Shown in pieces: positions 18,610 to 29,689 of a DNA stretch of 64,000 nt. Location of the stretch: assembly GCF_003966155.1 (NCBI RefSeq), contig NZ_RXNS01000002.1, forward strand, positions 186,001 through 250,000, in the 5' to 3' direction. The position numbers were made by a program, and so were the translations under genes. The notes below the pieces were generated by a model. That model made no database searches and was not told where the DNA came from. It saw nothing but the letters and a program-made list of their open reading frames with translations. This stretch comes from Halomonas nitroreducens (GTDB taxonomy: Bacteria > Pseudomonadota > Gammaproteobacteria > Pseudomonadales > Halomonadaceae). Each line of letters starts with the position of its first letter. The first letter of the stretch is position 1.

Positions 18610-19308
18610 CTAGCGGGGATGCCTGAGGTGGTCGACGAACTCCCGCCAGCGCTTCGGCAAGGGAATCCAGCCGGCATCGACCATCCGGGGCAGCGCGATC
18701 AGCAAGCCCAGGACCACCAGCCCACCCGCCATCGCCCAGCCACTGTCGATGGCGATCCCCTTCCCCGCCAGCACGTAGATCAGGGTCATGGGGGACATGC
18801 CCAGTGCCGTGGCGACCAGGAAGCGGCCGGTAGTGAGCGCGGTGAGTCCTGCCGCATAGCTGACCAGGGCAAAGGAGACCACGGGAATCAGCCGCGCCAT
18901 AAGCACCATACCGAAGAGGAAACGCTGGGGGCATTCAGGGAACAGGGCAACGTGGCCATGGAACAGCCGTTCAATGACCGGCCGGCCCACCAGTCGGGCG
19001 ATCCAGAAGCTCAGACCGGCTCCCAGCAGAGCCCCGACCATGCTCAGCAGGAAGGCCAGCAGCGGGTCATAGAGCATCCCGGCCGACACGCTGACTACCA
19101 TGGTGGGAATCGGGCCCACCACCACCGTCAGCGCCATCACCCCTGCCAGCACCGGCGGTCCCCAGGGGCCCAGACTCAGGCCCAAGCGCTCCAGACGGAC
19201 GGGATCGATCCACCCGGACTGGTAGACCCACAGCCCCAGAGCCACCAGCCCCAGCAGCGCCAGCCCCCCCAGCAGTGCCTGACGCCTGTGCCGCCGCTCT
19301 ATTCTCAT
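18610..19308 (-). CDS. VTT-domain (TVP38/TMEM64, DedA-like) membrane protein
   Basis: A 232-residue inner-membrane protein with five to six hydrophobic segments. The VTT motif region is visible: GPIPTMVVSVSAGMLYDPLLAF, then GALLGAGLSFWIARLVGR, and the re-entrant FLFGMVLMARLIPVVSF. DedA/TVP38 proteins act in lipid scrambling or transport and proton-dependent membrane homeostasis. The frame extends six codons upstream to 19326, but only the ATG at 19308 has a ribosome site (GGAAGG). First of a minus-strand trio with the propeller and P460 genes. Confidence 0.8.
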   Translation of the reverse strand: MRIERRHRRQALLGGLALLGLVALGLWVYQSGWIDPVRLERLGLSLGPWGPPVLAGVMALTVVVGPIPTMVVSVSAGMLYDPLLAFLLSMVGALLGAGLSFWIARLVGRPVIERLFHGHVALFPECPQRFLFGMVLMARLIPVVSFALVSYAAGLTALTTGRFLVATALGMSPMTLIYVLAGKGIAIDSGWAMAGGLVVLGLLIALPRMVDAGWIPLPKRWREFVDHLRHPR

Positions 19309-19836
19309 CTCGCCTTCCATTGCCATATCGACGGTGGTGTCGTGTCAAGCGCACGCCACCCTACCGATACCGCAAGCACTCACGCCCTGAAGGTCACGAG
19401 GCCTTCAAGGGCTTGAGCCACCATGTGTTATGGCGACTTACACCTCCGGAAACCCTGAATCGTCGCTTCCGGCCTGCTCAGGGTATCCATTATCAGTCTA
19501 GTGCGTGGGGTGAAGGACGGTTGGCAGAGAGTGCCGAGGCAGGGACGGTCCTGTGCGGTAATGCAAGCCGTACATCGACAGAGCACAGGGGCCACATGAT
19601 GGCGGTCCCGCTTGGGCTCGTCCAGGGGCGGAGGGCACGATGCGCTCGGGACCCAGGAGCAGCGGGAGTCGGGATGGGCGAGGAAGGCCGTGTCGAGTCG
19701 CTATGTCGCCGACGGCGCCCGGGTCAGGCACAGCACGAGAACCGCTGAGCGAGAGGGCTGCTCATGGCGTCTCGTTCCTCGGAGCGTCCCGGGAGGAAGG
19801 CATTAACGGCCGGGGCGTGACCGGACGCCGGGCAAA
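19309..19836. other. Intergenic stretch without a recognisable gene
   Basis: About 530 bp between two minus-strand genes. Short open frames here have no ribosome site, no recognisable protein motif and atypical composition. It presumably holds the promoter of the VTT-propeller-P460 operon; a GATAAT-like -10 on the minus strand near 19485-19494 is possible but weak. Confidence 0.5.
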
Positions 19837-19864
19837 GGGCCCGGTGGCGTCACACACCGGGCCC
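19837..19864 (-). terminator. Intrinsic terminator after the small lipoprotein gene
   Basis: Perfect 10-bp stem GGGCCCGGTG/CACCGGGCCC with an 8-nt loop, 20 nt past the stop codon. On the minus strand it is followed by TTTG. Confidence 0.7.
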
Positions 19865-19884
19865 GGGGATCGGCGCGACGATCC

Positions 19885-20154
19885 TTAGTTGCAGGGCACC
19901 ACCTCACGCTGGGTGTTCAGGGCCCAGAGTTTCTGACCATCGGGCGTCGCGCCCTGCTCCCTCCAGGTCTCGGTGACCTTGATGCAGTAGGAGCCGAGGC
20001 TCTCGGTGGTGACCTGAGGGTCGGCCGGGCGCTCGTTGCCGATACGCATGATGTCGGGGTTCTCGCTGGTGTACGTCGGGGCGATGGCCCCGCTGGCGCA
20101 ACCGGCAAGCAGGGTAATGACGCCCAGGACGGGCAGGAGACGGCGAAATGCCAT
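19885..20154 (-). CDS. Small lipoprotein of unknown function
   Basis: An 89-residue protein with a type II signal peptide, MAFRRLLPVLGVITLLAGC, whose lipobox LLAGC places the lipidated Cys at residue 19. The mature part is about 70 residues, polar, with two further Cys (SYCIKV and the penultimate PCN) that could form a disulfide. GGAGG lies just before the ATG at 20154. An upstream extension to 20235 lacks sense as a signal and is rejected. It is divergent from metG. Confidence 0.75.
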   Translation of the reverse strand: MAFRRLLPVLGVITLLAGCASGAIAPTYTSENPDIMRIGNERPADPQVTTESLGSYCIKVTETWREQGATPDGQKLWALNTQREVVPCN

Positions 20155-20457
20155 GAGAATTACCTCCGTGAAGCAGGTGGGGGGAACGACCGAAGGTGAC
20201 AGAAGGCGGATGCGTCTGCCGGCAGACGCCTCCATCCCCTGGGGCCCCTCGCCGGCAAGGAACGCACTCTACCCGAGTCGCCGGGGACCGCCAAGCGTCG
20301 CCCGCTGACGACGGCAGGCCATCGGGCGGATGCAGGCGAGGACGAAGATGCTACAATCGGGTGCCTGATTTCACGGACTTTCCCATGGCGGCCTCGACTT
20401 CGCCCAGGCGTCGAGTCGGCCGCCGTGATCCACGTTTACGGGAACCTCTGAGCCACC
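20155..20457. promoter_or_regulatory. Divergent promoter region, lipoprotein gene and metG
   Basis: A 303-bp gap. A TACAAT -10-like hexamer at 20352-20357 could serve metG with a leader of about 100 nt. No good -35 is visible. No gene was recognised. Confidence 0.35.
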
Positions 20458-22494
20458 ATGTCGAATACCGCCCCGCGCAAGATCCTGGTCACCAGCGCCC
20501 TGCCCTATGCCAACGGCGCCATTCACCTGGGCCACCTGCTGGAGTACATCCAGACCGACATCTGGGTGCGCTTCCAGAAGAGTCGTGGCCAAAACTGCCA
20601 CTACGTCTGCGCCGACGACGCCCACGGCACCGCCATCATGCTGCGCGCCGAGCAGGAAGGCATCACCTCCGAGGCGCTGATCGACCGGGTCTCCCGGGAG
20701 CACCAGGAAGACTTCGCGCGCTTCGGGGTGGCCTTCGACAACTATCACTCGACCCACTCCGAGGAAAACCGGCACTTCAGCGAGCTGATCTATACCCGGC
20801 TTCGCGACAAGGGGCATATCGCGACCCGCGACATCGAGCAGATGTACGACCCGGTGAAGGGGCTGTTCCTGGCCGACCGTTTCATCAAGGGCACCTGCCC
20901 GAAGTGCCGGACCGACGACCAGTACGGCGACAACTGCGAGGCCTGTGGCGCCACCTACACCCCGGCGGAGCTGATCGATCCCGTCTCGGCCATCTCCGGC
21001 GCCACCCCGGAGGTCAGGAGTTCCACCCACTACTTCTTCAAGCTGCCCGACTTCGCCCGCTTCCTGAAGGGCTGGATCGACGACGACCATGTCCAGCCGC
21101 AGATCCGCAACAAGCTGATGGAGTGGTTCGAGTCCGGCTTCAACGAGTGGGACATCTCCCGCGACGCCCCCTACTTCGGCTTCGAGATCCCCGACGCCCC
21201 GGGCAAGTACTTCTACGTCTGGCTGGACGCCCCCATCGGTTACCTGGCGAGCTTCAAGAACCTCTGCGACCGTGAGGGCCTCGATTTCGACGCCTACTGG
21301 CGCGAGGACTCCGACGCCGAGGTCTACCACTTCATCGGCAAGGACATCGTCTACTTCCATGCGCTGTTCTGGCCGGCCATGCTGCACGGCGCCGGGTTTC
21401 GCACCCCCACGGCGGTGAACTGCCACGGCTTCGTCACCGTCAACGGGGCCAAGATGTCCAAGTCCCGTGGCACCTTCATCAAGGCTGCCACCTATGCCGA
21501 CCATCTCAATCCCGAGTACCTGCGTTACTACTTCGCCGCCAAGCTGACCGCCGGGGTCGACGATCTCGACCTCAACCTCGAGGACTTCGCCCAGCGCGTC
21601 AACTCGGACCTGGTCGGCAAAGTGGTCAACATCGCCAGCCGCTGTGCCGGCTTCGTCAAGAAGCTCGGTGGCGGTCGCCTGTCCGGCCATTGCGCGGCGC
21701 CCGAGCTGGTCGCCCGCTTCATCGCCGCCGGCGACGAGATCGCCGATCACTACGAGGCGCGCGAGTTCGGACGCGCCATGCGCCGGATCATGGAACTGGC
21801 CGACGAGGCCAACACCTACATCGCCGAGGCGGAACCCTGGGTGCTGGCCAAGCAGGGGGGTCGCGACCAGGAGGTGCTGGACATCTGCTCGGTGGGCATC
21901 AACCTGTTCCGCCAGCTGATGGTCTACCTGGCGCCGGTAGTGCCGGCCATGGCCGAGGGCGCCCGGCGTTTCATGCAGCTCGAGACTCTCGACTGGGACA
22001 GCCGCCAGGAACTGCTGCTGGATCACGAGGTCGCCAAGTTCAAGCCCCTGATGACCCGCGTCGAGACTGACCGCATCGATGCCATGATCGAGGCATCGAA
22101 GGAGGACCTGGTGGAAGAACAGAAACTCAAGGAGACCCCCAAGGGCCCGCTGGCCGACACGCCGATCGCCCCGGAGATCGGCTTCGAGGACTTCGCCAGG
22201 GTCGACCTGCGCATCGCCCGCATCGCCAAGGCGGAGTACGTTGAGGGCGCCGACAAGCTGCTCCAGCTGACCCTCGACCTGGGCGGCGAGACCCGCAACG
22301 TCTTCGCCGGCATCCGCAAGGCCTATGCCCCCGAGGCTCTCGAGGGCCGGCTCACCGTGATGGTCGCCAACCTGGCGCCTCGCAAGATGCGCTTCGGCGT
22401 CTCCGAGGGCATGGTGCTGGCGGCCGGCGACGACGAGGGCATCTACCTGCTGGAACCCCACTCCGGCGCCCAGCCGGGTCAGCGCGTGAGCTGA
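20458..22494 (+). CDS. metG: Methionyl-tRNA synthetase
   Basis: A 678-residue class I synthetase charging tRNA-Met. It has the HIGH-type motif HLGH ([13 protein letters not shown]), a zinc-knuckle connective domain (CPKC ... CEAC, about residues 147-162), the KMSKS motif ([10 protein letters not shown]), the anticodon-binding helical domain and a C-terminal EMAP/Trbp111-type dimerisation and tRNA-binding domain ([14 protein letters not shown]). Length equals E. coli MetG (677). Confidence 0.97.
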   Translation: MSNTAPRKILVTSALPYANGAIHLGHLLEYIQTDIWVRFQKSRGQNCHYVCADDAHGTAIMLRAEQEGITSEALIDRVSREHQEDFARFGVAFDNYHSTHSEENRHFSELIYTRLRDKGHIATRDIEQMYDPVKGLFLADRFIKGTCPKCRTDDQYGDNCEACGATYTPAELIDPVSAISGATPEVRSSTHYFFKLPDFARFLKGWIDDDHVQPQIRNKLMEWFESGFNEWDISRDAPYFGFEIPDAPGKYFYVWLDAPIGYLASFKNLCDREGLDFDAYWREDSDAEVYHFIGKDIVYFHALFWPAMLHGAGFRTPTAVNCHGFVTVNGAKMSKSRGTFIKAATYADHLNPEYLRYYFAAKLTAGVDDLDLNLEDFAQRVNSDLVGKVVNIASRCAGFVKKLGGGRLSGHCAAPELVARFIAAGDEIADHYEAREFGRAMRRIMELADEANTYIAEAEPWVLAKQGGRDQEVLDICSVGINLFRQLMVYLAPVVPAMAEGARRFMQLETLDWDSRQELLLDHEVAKFKPLMTRVETDRIDAMIEASKEDLVEEQKLKETPKGPLADTPIAPEIGFEDFARVDLRIARIAKAEYVEGADKLLQLTLDLGGETRNVFAGIRKAYAPEALEGRLTVMVANLAPRKMRFGVSEGMVLAAGDDEGIYLLEPHSGAQPGQRVS

Positions 22495-22503
22495 ACCGCC
22501 CCC

Positions 22504-22530
22504 GGACCGGGGGCCCTGTGCCCCCGGTCC
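22504..22530 (+). terminator. Strong hairpin after metG
   Basis: Perfect 11-bp stem GGACCGGGGGC/GCCCCCGGTCC with a CCTGT loop, 10 nt after the metG stop. No T-run follows. Confidence 0.55.
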
Positions 22531-22619
22531 GCGGCCCCCGTTGGCAGCCCCGACTTGTCCCGGCACCGTCGGGCCGTCACCCTGGCCCACAGGTCTCATG
22601 ACAAGGACAAGCGCCCGCC

Positions 22620-24197
22620 ATGGCTTCGCTGCCTCCCCGATTTTCCTCGCTGCGCAATCGCTTCCTGGCCGCCCTGGCCCTGGTGGTGGGCGTCGCCGCT
22701 CTGGTACTGGCGTTGATCGCCCGCTACCAGATCACCCCCATCCTGCTGGAGGACGAGAGCCGCTATGCCAGCGGCGAGCTCGACCGCATCGAGCGCGCCC
22801 TGGACAACGAGCGCGATCACCTGCAGAGCCTGGTCGAGGACTGGGCCTGGTGGGATGACACCTACGCCTTCGTCAGCGGCACGCGCCCGGAGTACGTCGA
22901 CAGCAATCTCTATGCCGGCACCCTCGAGACCCTCGGCGTGGAACTCATGGCCTTCTTCGCCGCCGATGGTTCGCCCTATTGGACCGCCGGCATCGACCGG
23001 CAAGGTGCCTTCTGGTCCTGCGCGGGGCAACCGGATACCTGCGGGGGCAGCCGTGAGCTCACCGACCTGATCCGCACACTCACCGCGGGAGAGCTCGAGG
23101 CACGCACCCACAGCTGGCTGCTGGCGAACGACTCGCCGGCCCTGATCGCCCTCTCGCCCATCCTGAAGAGCCAGGACGATTCACCGGCCAACGGCTGGCT
23201 GGCGATGGTGCTCCCGCTCTCGGAGCCCCTGATCGCCCAGCTTCGCGAGACCACCGGCATCGACCTGAGCCTTGACGGCCAGCCAGTCGAGGGCAGCATG
23301 GCCGACGATCGCCTGCAACGGCTCTCCCCGACCCGCATGCGGGTCATCCGTGACCTCGCCGCCCTGCCGGGCGGCCAGGCGCTGCGCCTGGAGGCCATCC
23401 TGCCGCGTCAACGCTATCAGGCGAGCCTGGAGACCTTCCGCTTCGCGTTGATCTGGACCGCGGCTGTCCTGGCCGTGACCCTGGTCGTGGTGCTGCTGTT
23501 GCTGGAGCGCATGATCCTGCGCCCCCTGCGGGACTTCGCCCGCTTCACCCAGCAACTGAGCCGGCATGAACACGACCAGCAGACCCCCGACGCCCTGATC
23601 GGGCGCAAGGACGAGATCGGCATCCTGGCCCGGGCCTTTCAGCACCTGCGACAACGCCAGCGTCACCAGCACGACCTGCTGCTCGAGATGTCCCAGCATG
23701 ACGCCCTGACCGGGCTCGCCAACCGCCGACTCCTCGACGAACACCTGGCCGCTGCCCTGGCGCGGGCGGCACAGGGCGAGCATGGCGTGACCCTGATGAT
23801 GGTCGATATCGATCATTTCAAGGCCTACAACGACCACTTCGGCCACCCCGCCGGCGATGCGTGCCTGAGGACGATCGCCGAAACCATGTGCCAGCACTTC
23901 AACCGGGCCGGCCAGCTGGTGGCCCGGACCGGTGGCGAGGAATTCACGGTCGTGCTGCCCGGGGCACCGCCGGCGGCCGGGCCACGCATGGCGGAGAGCC
24001 TGCGCGCCGCCATCGAGCACCTCGCCATCCCCCATCCCCACTCCCGGGTCACCATCAGCATTGGCGTCAGTCAGCTCGGACCACGTCAGCAACGCACCGC
24101 CGAGTCGCTGATCGCCGGCGCCGATACCGCCCTCTATGCCGCCAAGCGGGCGGGGCGCAACCGAGTCCGGGTCGAGAGCGCCCTGCACTGGGTGTGA
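22620..24197 (+). CDS. CHASE4-HAMP-GGDEF diguanylate cyclase
   Basis: A 525-residue inner-membrane enzyme making c-di-GMP. TM1 at about 13-35, then a periplasmic CHASE4 sensor (DWAWWDDTYAFV signature at about residues 77-88), TM2 at about 275-297, HAMP, and a GGDEF domain with intact signature GGEEF and the metal/substrate motif MMVDIDHFKAYNDHFGH. The allosteric I-site five residues before GGEEF reads RAGQ and lacks the Asp of RxxD, so product inhibition is probably absent. It stands alone between metG and rsxA. Its c-di-GMP could feed LapD at the start of this window, but that link is inferred only. Confidence 0.9.
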   Translation: MASLPPRFSSLRNRFLAALALVVGVAALVLALIARYQITPILLEDESRYASGELDRIERALDNERDHLQSLVEDWAWWDDTYAFVSGTRPEYVDSNLYAGTLETLGVELMAFFAADGSPYWTAGIDRQGAFWSCAGQPDTCGGSRELTDLIRTLTAGELEARTHSWLLANDSPALIALSPILKSQDDSPANGWLAMVLPLSEPLIAQLRETTGIDLSLDGQPVEGSMADDRLQRLSPTRMRVIRDLAALPGGQALRLEAILPRQRYQASLETFRFALIWTAAVLAVTLVVVLLLLERMILRPLRDFARFTQQLSRHEHDQQTPDALIGRKDEIGILARAFQHLRQRQRHQHDLLLEMSQHDALTGLANRRLLDEHLAAALARAAQGEHGVTLMMVDIDHFKAYNDHFGHPAGDACLRTIAETMCQHFNRAGQLVARTGGEEFTVVLPGAPPAAGPRMAESLRAAIEHLAIPHPHSRVTISIGVSQLGPRQQRTAESLIAGADTALYAAKRAGRNRVRVESALHWV

Positions 24198-24222
24198 GAC
24201 CTCCGCCAGACGCCGGATGGCC

Positions 24223-24241
24223 CTGGGGGGAGATCCCCCGG
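24223..24241. terminator. Weak hairpin after the diguanylate cyclase gene
   Basis: A short G-run/C-run stem (TGGGGG ... CCCCCG) 26 nt past the stop, ahead of the rsx operon. No T-run. Confidence 0.25.
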
Positions 24242-24330
24242 TGGTACGCCGGCATGGCCAGCACCTATAATGGGCGCCTCATCACCCCGGCGCCGGGGTG
24301 GCCGCAACGTTTCGACTCGCTTGGCAGGCA

Positions 24331-24912
24331 ATGACCGATTTCTTCCTGATCCTGGTCGGCACCGCACTGGTCAATAACTTCGTGCTGGTGCAGTTCCTGG
24401 GCCTCTGCCCCTTCATGGGCGTCTCCAGCAAGCTGGAGTCGGCCATGGGCATGTCGCTGGCCACCACCTTCGTGCTGACGCTGTCCTCGGTGGCCAGCCA
24501 TCTGGTCTATCACCTGCTGCTGGCACCGCTGGGCCTGGAATACCTCAGGACCATCGCCTTTATCCTGGTGATCGCCGTGGTGGTGCAGTTCACCGAGATG
24601 GTGGTGCGCAAGGCCAGCCCCCTGCTGCATCAGGTCCTGGGCATCTTCCTGCCACTGATCACCACCAACTGTGCCGTGCTCGGTGTGGCCCTGCTGACCC
24701 TCAACCGCGGCTCCAGCGTCATCGAGGCCGCCCTCTACGGCTTCGGCGCCGCCGTGGGCTTTTCCCTGGTGCTGGTGCTGTTCGCCGCCCTGCGCGAACA
24801 CCTGGCCACCGCCGACGTGCCCACACCCTTTCGTGGCGCGGCCATCGCCATGATCACCGCCAGCCTGATGTCGCTGGCCTTCATGGGCTTCTCGGGACTG
24901 GTGCGGCTGTGA
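24331..24912 (+). CDS. rsxA: RsxA/RnfA, inner-membrane subunit of the Rnf/Rsx electron-transfer complex
   Basis: A 193-residue protein with six TM helices, starting [30 protein letters not shown]. The conserved Cys in LGLCP and the one in TTNCAVLG are the residues that hold the intramembrane [2Fe-2S] cluster shared with RsxE. The frame is open to 24298, but the family start is the ATG at 24331. First gene of rsxABCDGE. The complex couples NADH/ferredoxin electron transfer to ion movement, or reduces SoxR. Confidence 0.96.
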   Translation: MTDFFLILVGTALVNNFVLVQFLGLCPFMGVSSKLESAMGMSLATTFVLTLSSVASHLVYHLLLAPLGLEYLRTIAFILVIAVVVQFTEMVVRKASPLLHQVLGIFLPLITTNCAVLGVALLTLNRGSSVIEAALYGFGAAVGFSLVLVLFAALREHLATADVPTPFRGAAIAMITASLMSLAFMGFSGLVRL

Positions 24913-24921
24913 GGGAAGACG

Positions 24922-25560
24922 ATGCTTGAGACCCTGTTCGATGCCGATCTGGTCACCGCCGTGCTGGCGCTGGTCGGTCTGGCGGCGGCCTTCGGCGCCC
25001 TGCTCGGTTTCGCCGGCGAGCGCTTTCGCGTCGAGGGCAATCCGGTGGTGGAGAAGATCGACGCCCTGCTGCCCCAGACCCAGTGCGGCCAGTGCGGCTA
25101 CCCGGGATGTCGCCCCTACGCCGAGGCCATCGGCGAGGGCGAGGATATCAACAAGTGTCCTCCCGGGGGCGAGACCACCATCGCTGCCCTCGCCGACCTG
25201 CTGGGCCGTGAGGTCAAGCCCCTGGACGGCGAGGCCGAGGCCACTCCCCGGGTGGCCTTCATCCGCGAGGAGGAGTGCATCGGCTGCACCAAGTGCATCC
25301 AGGCCTGCCCGGTGGATGCCATCCTGGGGACGGCCAGACGCATGCACACAGTGATCGCCGACGAGTGCACCGGCTGCGACCTGTGCCTGGAGCCCTGCCC
25401 GGTCGACTGCATCGAGATGCTGCCCCGGGATACGGGACGCGACGCCGCGCCCCTGCCCCCCGGTCCCGGCCATCGCCCCGTGCTGCCCACGCCGGCCTGG
25501 CGGACGGCACTGATCGCCAGCGACCGTCCATCCTCGTCGACGGAGGCTCGGCATGGCTGA
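24922..25560 (+). CDS. rsxB: RsxB/RnfB, iron-sulfur subunit
   Basis: A 212-residue protein with an N-terminal TM anchor ([22 protein letters not shown]), the four-Cys domain CGQCGYPGC ... CPPGG, and two [4Fe-4S] ferredoxin motifs ([12 protein letters not shown] and [12 protein letters not shown]). The C-terminus is a variable Pro-rich tail. GAGGGAAG serves as ribosome site. It overlaps rsxC by 8 nt. Confidence 0.95.
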   Translation: MLETLFDADLVTAVLALVGLAAAFGALLGFAGERFRVEGNPVVEKIDALLPQTQCGQCGYPGCRPYAEAIGEGEDINKCPPGGETTIAALADLLGREVKPLDGEAEATPRVAFIREEECIGCTKCIQACPVDAILGTARRMHTVIADECTGCDLCLEPCPVDCIEMLPRDTGRDAAPLPPGPGHRPVLPTPAWRTALIASDRPSSSTEARHG

Positions 25561-27262
25561 GCGATTCGACTTCCCGGGCGGCATCACGCCGCCGACCCGC
25601 AAGGCCCGCGCCACTCGCTCGCCGCTGTGCACGCCTCCGCTGCCGCGCCGGGTCATCCTGCCGCTGGCCCAGCATGCCGGCGCTCCCGCCGAGCCCTGTG
25701 TCGAGGTCGGCCAGCGCGTGCGTACCGGCGAGCGCATCGCCCGGGCAAGCGGCCTGATTTCTGCGGCCCTGCACGCCAGCATCACCGGGCGGGTCGCCGC
25801 CATCGAGGACCATCCGCTGCCCACTGCCGACGGCCGGCGGGGCCCCTGTATCGTCATCGAGGGAGAGGGCGAGGACGACTGGTTGACCCTGCCGCCCCTG
25901 GACTGGCGCCAGGCAGCGGAGACGACCCTGCTCGAGCGTCTCGACGCCTCTGGCGTGGTAGGCCTTGGCGGCGCCGCCTTCCCGACCCAGGTCAAGGCCC
26001 GCATCCGCGAGCTGCATGCCATCGACACCGTGATCGTCAATGCGGCGGAGTGCGAACCCTACATCTCCGCGGATGATCTGACCCTGCGCCACTTCGCTGC
26101 CGATGTCCTGGAGGGGGCTCGCCTGATGGCGCGACTAGCCGGTGCCGAACGCATCCTGGTGGGGATCGAGGACGACAAGCCCGAGGCTCGCCAGGCCCTG
26201 GAGGTCGCGCGGGAGGCCACCCTGGCAGAGGCCGTACCGGTGGAGATCCGCGCCATCGCCACCCGCTATCCCAGCGGCGGCGAGCGCCAGCTGATCAAGC
26301 GCCTGCTCGGCCGCGAAGTGCCGAGCGGGGGACTGCCGGCGGATGTCGGCACCCACTGCCATAATCCCGGCACGCTGCGCGCGGCGCTGGCCGCCATTCG
26401 CGACGGTGTGCCGCTGGTCGAGCGGGTGGTCACCCTCACCGGGGAAGCCCTGGCCCGGCCCGGCAACGTCGTCGCCCGGCTCGGCACGCCCATGGGCGAG
26501 CTGCTGGGTTTCGCCGGGCTCGACACGCAGGCCCTGCATCGCCTGGTGATGGGGGGCCCCATGATGGGCGAGGCCCTGGGCGAGCTCGCCTGTCCGGTCG
26601 TCAAGGCCACCAACTGCCTGATCGCCGCCACCCGCTCGGAGCTGCCCGACCCGCCGCCGGAGCAGCCCTGTATCCGCTGTGGCGCCTGCGAGGAGGCCTG
26701 TCCGGCCAGCCTGCTGCCCCAGCAGCTCTACTGGTTCGCCAGGGGCCGCGAGCATGACAAGGCCGAGCGCTTCCATCTCTTCGACTGCATCGAGTGCGGG
26801 GCCTGCAGCTACGTCTGCCCCAGCCATATTCCCCTGGAGCAGTACTACCGCGCTGCCAAGCAGACCATCCGCGCCCAGCGCCGTGAGGCCGCGCGGGCCG
26901 ACCATGCCCGGCATCGCTTCGAGTTCCGCCAGGCCCGTCTGGCCCGTGAGCAGGCGGAGAAGGAGGCCCGCCGGGCCGCCCGCAAGCGCGCCGCCGCTCC
27001 GGCCACCCGGCCCCCCGCCGGCAGCGACGCCCAGAGCGCGGCCCCCGCCGCCGACCTGCGCGGATTGCGCATCGCCCACAGCGCCGCCAGGGCGGCGGAG
27101 CGCAAGGCCGAGAAGGCCCTGGCCCGGGCGGCCGAGAGCGGCGAGGCCGATCCGGCGACCCTCGAGGACCTGGAAACCCAGCTGGCCACGGCCCGCGAGA
27201 ACCGGCAGGCTGCCGAGGCCCGCCTGCAGGCCGCCCGTGACGTCGAGGAGAAGCCCTCATGA
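25553..27262 (+). CDS. rsxC: RsxC/RnfC, NADH/ferredoxin-facing subunit
   Basis: A 569-residue peripheral subunit with a barrel-sandwich N-terminus, the glycine-rich flavin/NADH region [12 protein letters not shown], an SLBB domain, and two [4Fe-4S] motifs ([12 protein letters not shown] and [12 protein letters not shown]). The C-terminal 130 residues are an Ala/Arg/Glu-rich helical extension, shorter than in E. coli RsxC (740). Its start lies within the end of rsxB. Confidence 0.95.
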   Translation: MAERFDFPGGITPPTRKARATRSPLCTPPLPRRVILPLAQHAGAPAEPCVEVGQRVRTGERIARASGLISAALHASITGRVAAIEDHPLPTADGRRGPCIVIEGEGEDDWLTLPPLDWRQAAETTLLERLDASGVVGLGGAAFPTQVKARIRELHAIDTVIVNAAECEPYISADDLTLRHFAADVLEGARLMARLAGAERILVGIEDDKPEARQALEVAREATLAEAVPVEIRAIATRYPSGGERQLIKRLLGREVPSGGLPADVGTHCHNPGTLRAALAAIRDGVPLVERVVTLTGEALARPGNVVARLGTPMGELLGFAGLDTQALHRLVMGGPMMGEALGELACPVVKATNCLIAATRSELPDPPPEQPCIRCGACEEACPASLLPQQLYWFARGREHDKAERFHLFDCIECGACSYVCPSHIPLEQYYRAAKQTIRAQRREAARADHARHRFEFRQARLAREQAEKEARRAARKRAAAPATRPPAGSDAQSAAPAADLRGLRIAHSAARAAERKAEKALARAAESGEADPATLEDLETQLATARENRQAAEARLQAARDVEEKPS

Positions 27263-28326
27263 GCCTGATGCACACCGACCAGACGGCCCCGCGACGCCCC
27301 GCCTCCACCACCGCGGTGATGGGCTGGCTGCTGGTCGCTACCCTGCCCGGCATCGCCGCGTTGACCTGGCACTTCGGCTGGGGGGTGCTCACCAACCTGG
27401 GCTTTGCCGCCGCCGCCGCCATCGGACTGGAGGCCACAATGCTGCGCCTGCGCCACCGCCCGGTCGCCGCGACTCTCGGCGACAACAGCGCCCTGGTCAC
27501 CGCCGTGCTGCTCGGTGCCGCCCTGCCCCCGGGCAGCGCCTGGTGGCTGATCCTGATCGGCATGGTCGCCGCCATCGTGGTCGCCAAGCACCTGTATGGC
27601 GGCCTCGGCCACAACCTGTTCAACCCGGCCATGGTCGGCTACGCCCTGTTGCTGGTGTCCTTCCCTGGACCGATGAGCCTGTGGCCCAGTCCCGACGGCC
27701 TGCTCAGCCCCGAGGCCCGCCCCCTCGGCGAGGCACTGCACCAGCTTGCCGGCCTGACCTCCCTCGAGACCCGCGATGCCCTGAGTGGGGCGACGCCGCT
27801 GGATGCCTTCAAGCACAAGCCCGAGGCACTGATGGCCAGCGAGTTCTGGGCCGACTCCCCACTTCCCGATGGGGCACTGGCCGCCTGGCAACAGGTGGCC
27901 CTGGCCTGGCTCGCCGGTGGCGCCCTGCTGGTCTACAAGCGGGTGATCGGCTGGCAGATTCCCGTCGCCATGCTCGGCACCCTGACCCTGGTGGCCACGC
28001 TGCTCTACGCCGGCAACCCCAGCCACCAGGGATCGCCGCTCTTCCACCTGCTCGGCGGGGCCGCCATCTTCGGCGCCTTCTTCATCGCCACCGACCCGGT
28101 CAGCGCCGCCACCAGCCGGCGCGGCAAGCTGATCTACGGGGCCGGGATCGGCGCGCTGGTGATGGTGATCCGCCCCGCCGGAGCCTACCCGGATGCCGTG
28201 GCCTTCGCCGTGCTGTTGATGAACTTCGCCGCCCCGTTCATCGACTACTACAGCGAACCTCGGGTCTACGGCCATCCGACCGCGACCCGGGGCATCCGTG
28301 TCGACGTCGACAAGGAGGCGCGATGA
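27259..28326 (+). CDS. rsxD: RsxD/RnfD, flavinylated membrane subunit
   Basis: A 355-residue protein with about ten TM helices. [13 protein letters not shown] contains the S-G-A-T motif whose Thr carries the covalent FMN. Start overlaps the rsxC stop (ATGA), stop overlaps rsxG (ATGA). Confidence 0.95.
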   Translation: MSLMHTDQTAPRRPASTTAVMGWLLVATLPGIAALTWHFGWGVLTNLGFAAAAAIGLEATMLRLRHRPVAATLGDNSALVTAVLLGAALPPGSAWWLILIGMVAAIVVAKHLYGGLGHNLFNPAMVGYALLLVSFPGPMSLWPSPDGLLSPEARPLGEALHQLAGLTSLETRDALSGATPLDAFKHKPEALMASEFWADSPLPDGALAAWQQVALAWLAGGALLVYKRVIGWQIPVAMLGTLTLVATLLYAGNPSHQGSPLFHLLGGAAIFGAFFIATDPVSAATSRRGKLIYGAGIGALVMVIRPAGAYPDAVAFAVLLMNFAAPFIDYYSEPRVYGHPTATRGIRVDVDKEAR

Positions 28327-28964
28327 ACGCCGAGCTGCCGCGCGCCATGGGCCGGGCCGCCCTGGGACTCGCGACCTTCGCCCTGATCACCGCCGGCAGC
28401 GTCGCCCTGACCCGCGACCTGACCGCGGAGCGAATTGCCGACAACCGCCAGGCGAGCCGCCACCGGGAGGTCGCCGCGGTGGCCCCGGCCGGACACGACG
28501 ACCGGCTGCTCGACCATGTGCTCAGCCGTCCTGCCGCGCCGATGTTCGGCTTCGAGGCGCCCATCACCCTGTGGCAGGCCCGGGCCGGCGAGCGGGTCCT
28601 CGGGGTGGTGGTACCGGTGACGGCCCGCCAGGGCTACAGCGGCGACATCGCGATGGTGGTCGGTCTCGACACCGCGGGCACCATCACTGGCGTGCGCGTC
28701 ACCGACCACCGCGAGACCCCCGGCCTTGGCGATCGCATCGAGGCCCGCAAGGGCGACTGGATCGAGCAGTTCACCGGCCACTCGCTGACATCTCCGCCCG
28801 CCGGGGGCTGGGCGGTGGGCCAGGACGGCGGCGGGATCGACGCCCTGACCGGGGCCACCATCACCTCGCGGGCGGTGGTCGCTGCCGTACACCGAACCCT
28901 CGAGTGGTTCGAGACCCAGCCCGGCAGCCTGCTCGCCCCCCCAGCCACGGGAGAGACACCATGA
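28323..28964 (+). CDS. rsxG: RsxG/RnfG, flavinylated periplasmic subunit
   Basis: A 213-residue protein with one N-terminal TM helix ([18 protein letters not shown]) and a periplasmic FMN-binding domain. [13 protein letters not shown] carries the flavinylated Thr. The frame is open far upstream inside rsxC/rsxD, but the ATG at 28323, overlapping the rsxD stop, is the family start. Confidence 0.95.
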   Translation: MNAELPRAMGRAALGLATFALITAGSVALTRDLTAERIADNRQASRHREVAAVAPAGHDDRLLDHVLSRPAAPMFGFEAPITLWQARAGERVLGVVVPVTARQGYSGDIAMVVGLDTAGTITGVRVTDHRETPGLGDRIEARKGDWIEQFTGHSLTSPPAGGWAVGQDGGGIDALTGATITSRAVVAAVHRTLEWFETQPGSLLAPPATGETP

Positions 28965-29671
28965 CGACACCGAGCCTCGGCGAGGTCAGCCGCCACGGAC
29001 TGTGGTCGAACAATCCGGCACTGGTACAGCTGCTCGGCCTGTGTCCGCTGCTGGCGGTGTCCAGCAGCGTGGTCAACGCCCTGGGGCTGGCCCTGGCCAC
29101 GCTGCTGGTGCTGCTCGGCTCCAACGTCGCGGTGTCGCTGATCCGCCACCAAGTGAGCGGCACGCTGCGCCTGCCGGCCTTCGTGATGATCATCGCCGCC
29201 TTCGTGACCTGTGCGGAATTGCTGATGGCCGCCTACACCTTCGAGCTCTACCGCATCCTCGGCATCTTCATCCCGCTGATCGTCACCAACTGCGCGATTC
29301 TCGGTCGAGCCGAGGCCTTCGCCTCGCGGCAGCCGCTGCTCCCCTCGGCCACCGACGGCCTGATGACCGGGCTCGGCTTCGGCGCCGTGCTGGTCCTGCT
29401 GGGCGGGCTGCGCGAGCTGTTCGGCCAGGGCACGCTGTTCGTCGACATGGACCTGCTGCTGGGGCCCGCGGCCGCCGGCTGGGGCATCACCGTCTTCCCC
29501 GACCTCGACTTCCTGTTCCTGGTGCTGCCGCCGGGGGCCTTTTTCGCCACCGGCCTGCTGATCGCCCTGAAGAACCTCATCGACGATCGCCTGGAACGCC
29601 GCCGCCAGGCCCGGTTGCCCGACCGCCCCCGGGAGACGCGCCGGGTTCGGGTCACCGGCACCATTCGCTGA
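28961..29671 (+). CDS. rsxE: RsxE/RnfE, inner-membrane subunit
   Basis: A 236-residue homologue of RsxA with six TM helices. The conserved Cys in [10 protein letters not shown] and [11 protein letters not shown] pair with those of RsxA around the membrane [2Fe-2S] cluster. Start overlaps rsxG by 4 nt. It ends 18 nt before nth, so nth is probably in the same transcript. Confidence 0.95.
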   Translation: MTTPSLGEVSRHGLWSNNPALVQLLGLCPLLAVSSSVVNALGLALATLLVLLGSNVAVSLIRHQVSGTLRLPAFVMIIAAFVTCAELLMAAYTFELYRILGIFIPLIVTNCAILGRAEAFASRQPLLPSATDGLMTGLGFGAVLVLLGGLRELFGQGTLFVDMDLLLGPAAAGWGITVFPDLDFLFLVLPPGAFFATGLLIALKNLIDDRLERRRQARLPDRPRETRRVRVTGTIR

Positions 29672-29689
29672 AGGATTCCCCCCACCACC

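Noticed and set aside
19327..19836. Small open frames in the gap before the lipoprotein gene
   Set aside because: No ribosome sites, no resemblance to any protein, Arg/Pro-rich shadow composition.
20371..22599. 742-codon minus-strand frame antisense to metG
   Set aside because: metG is certain by motifs; the antisense frame is a composition shadow.
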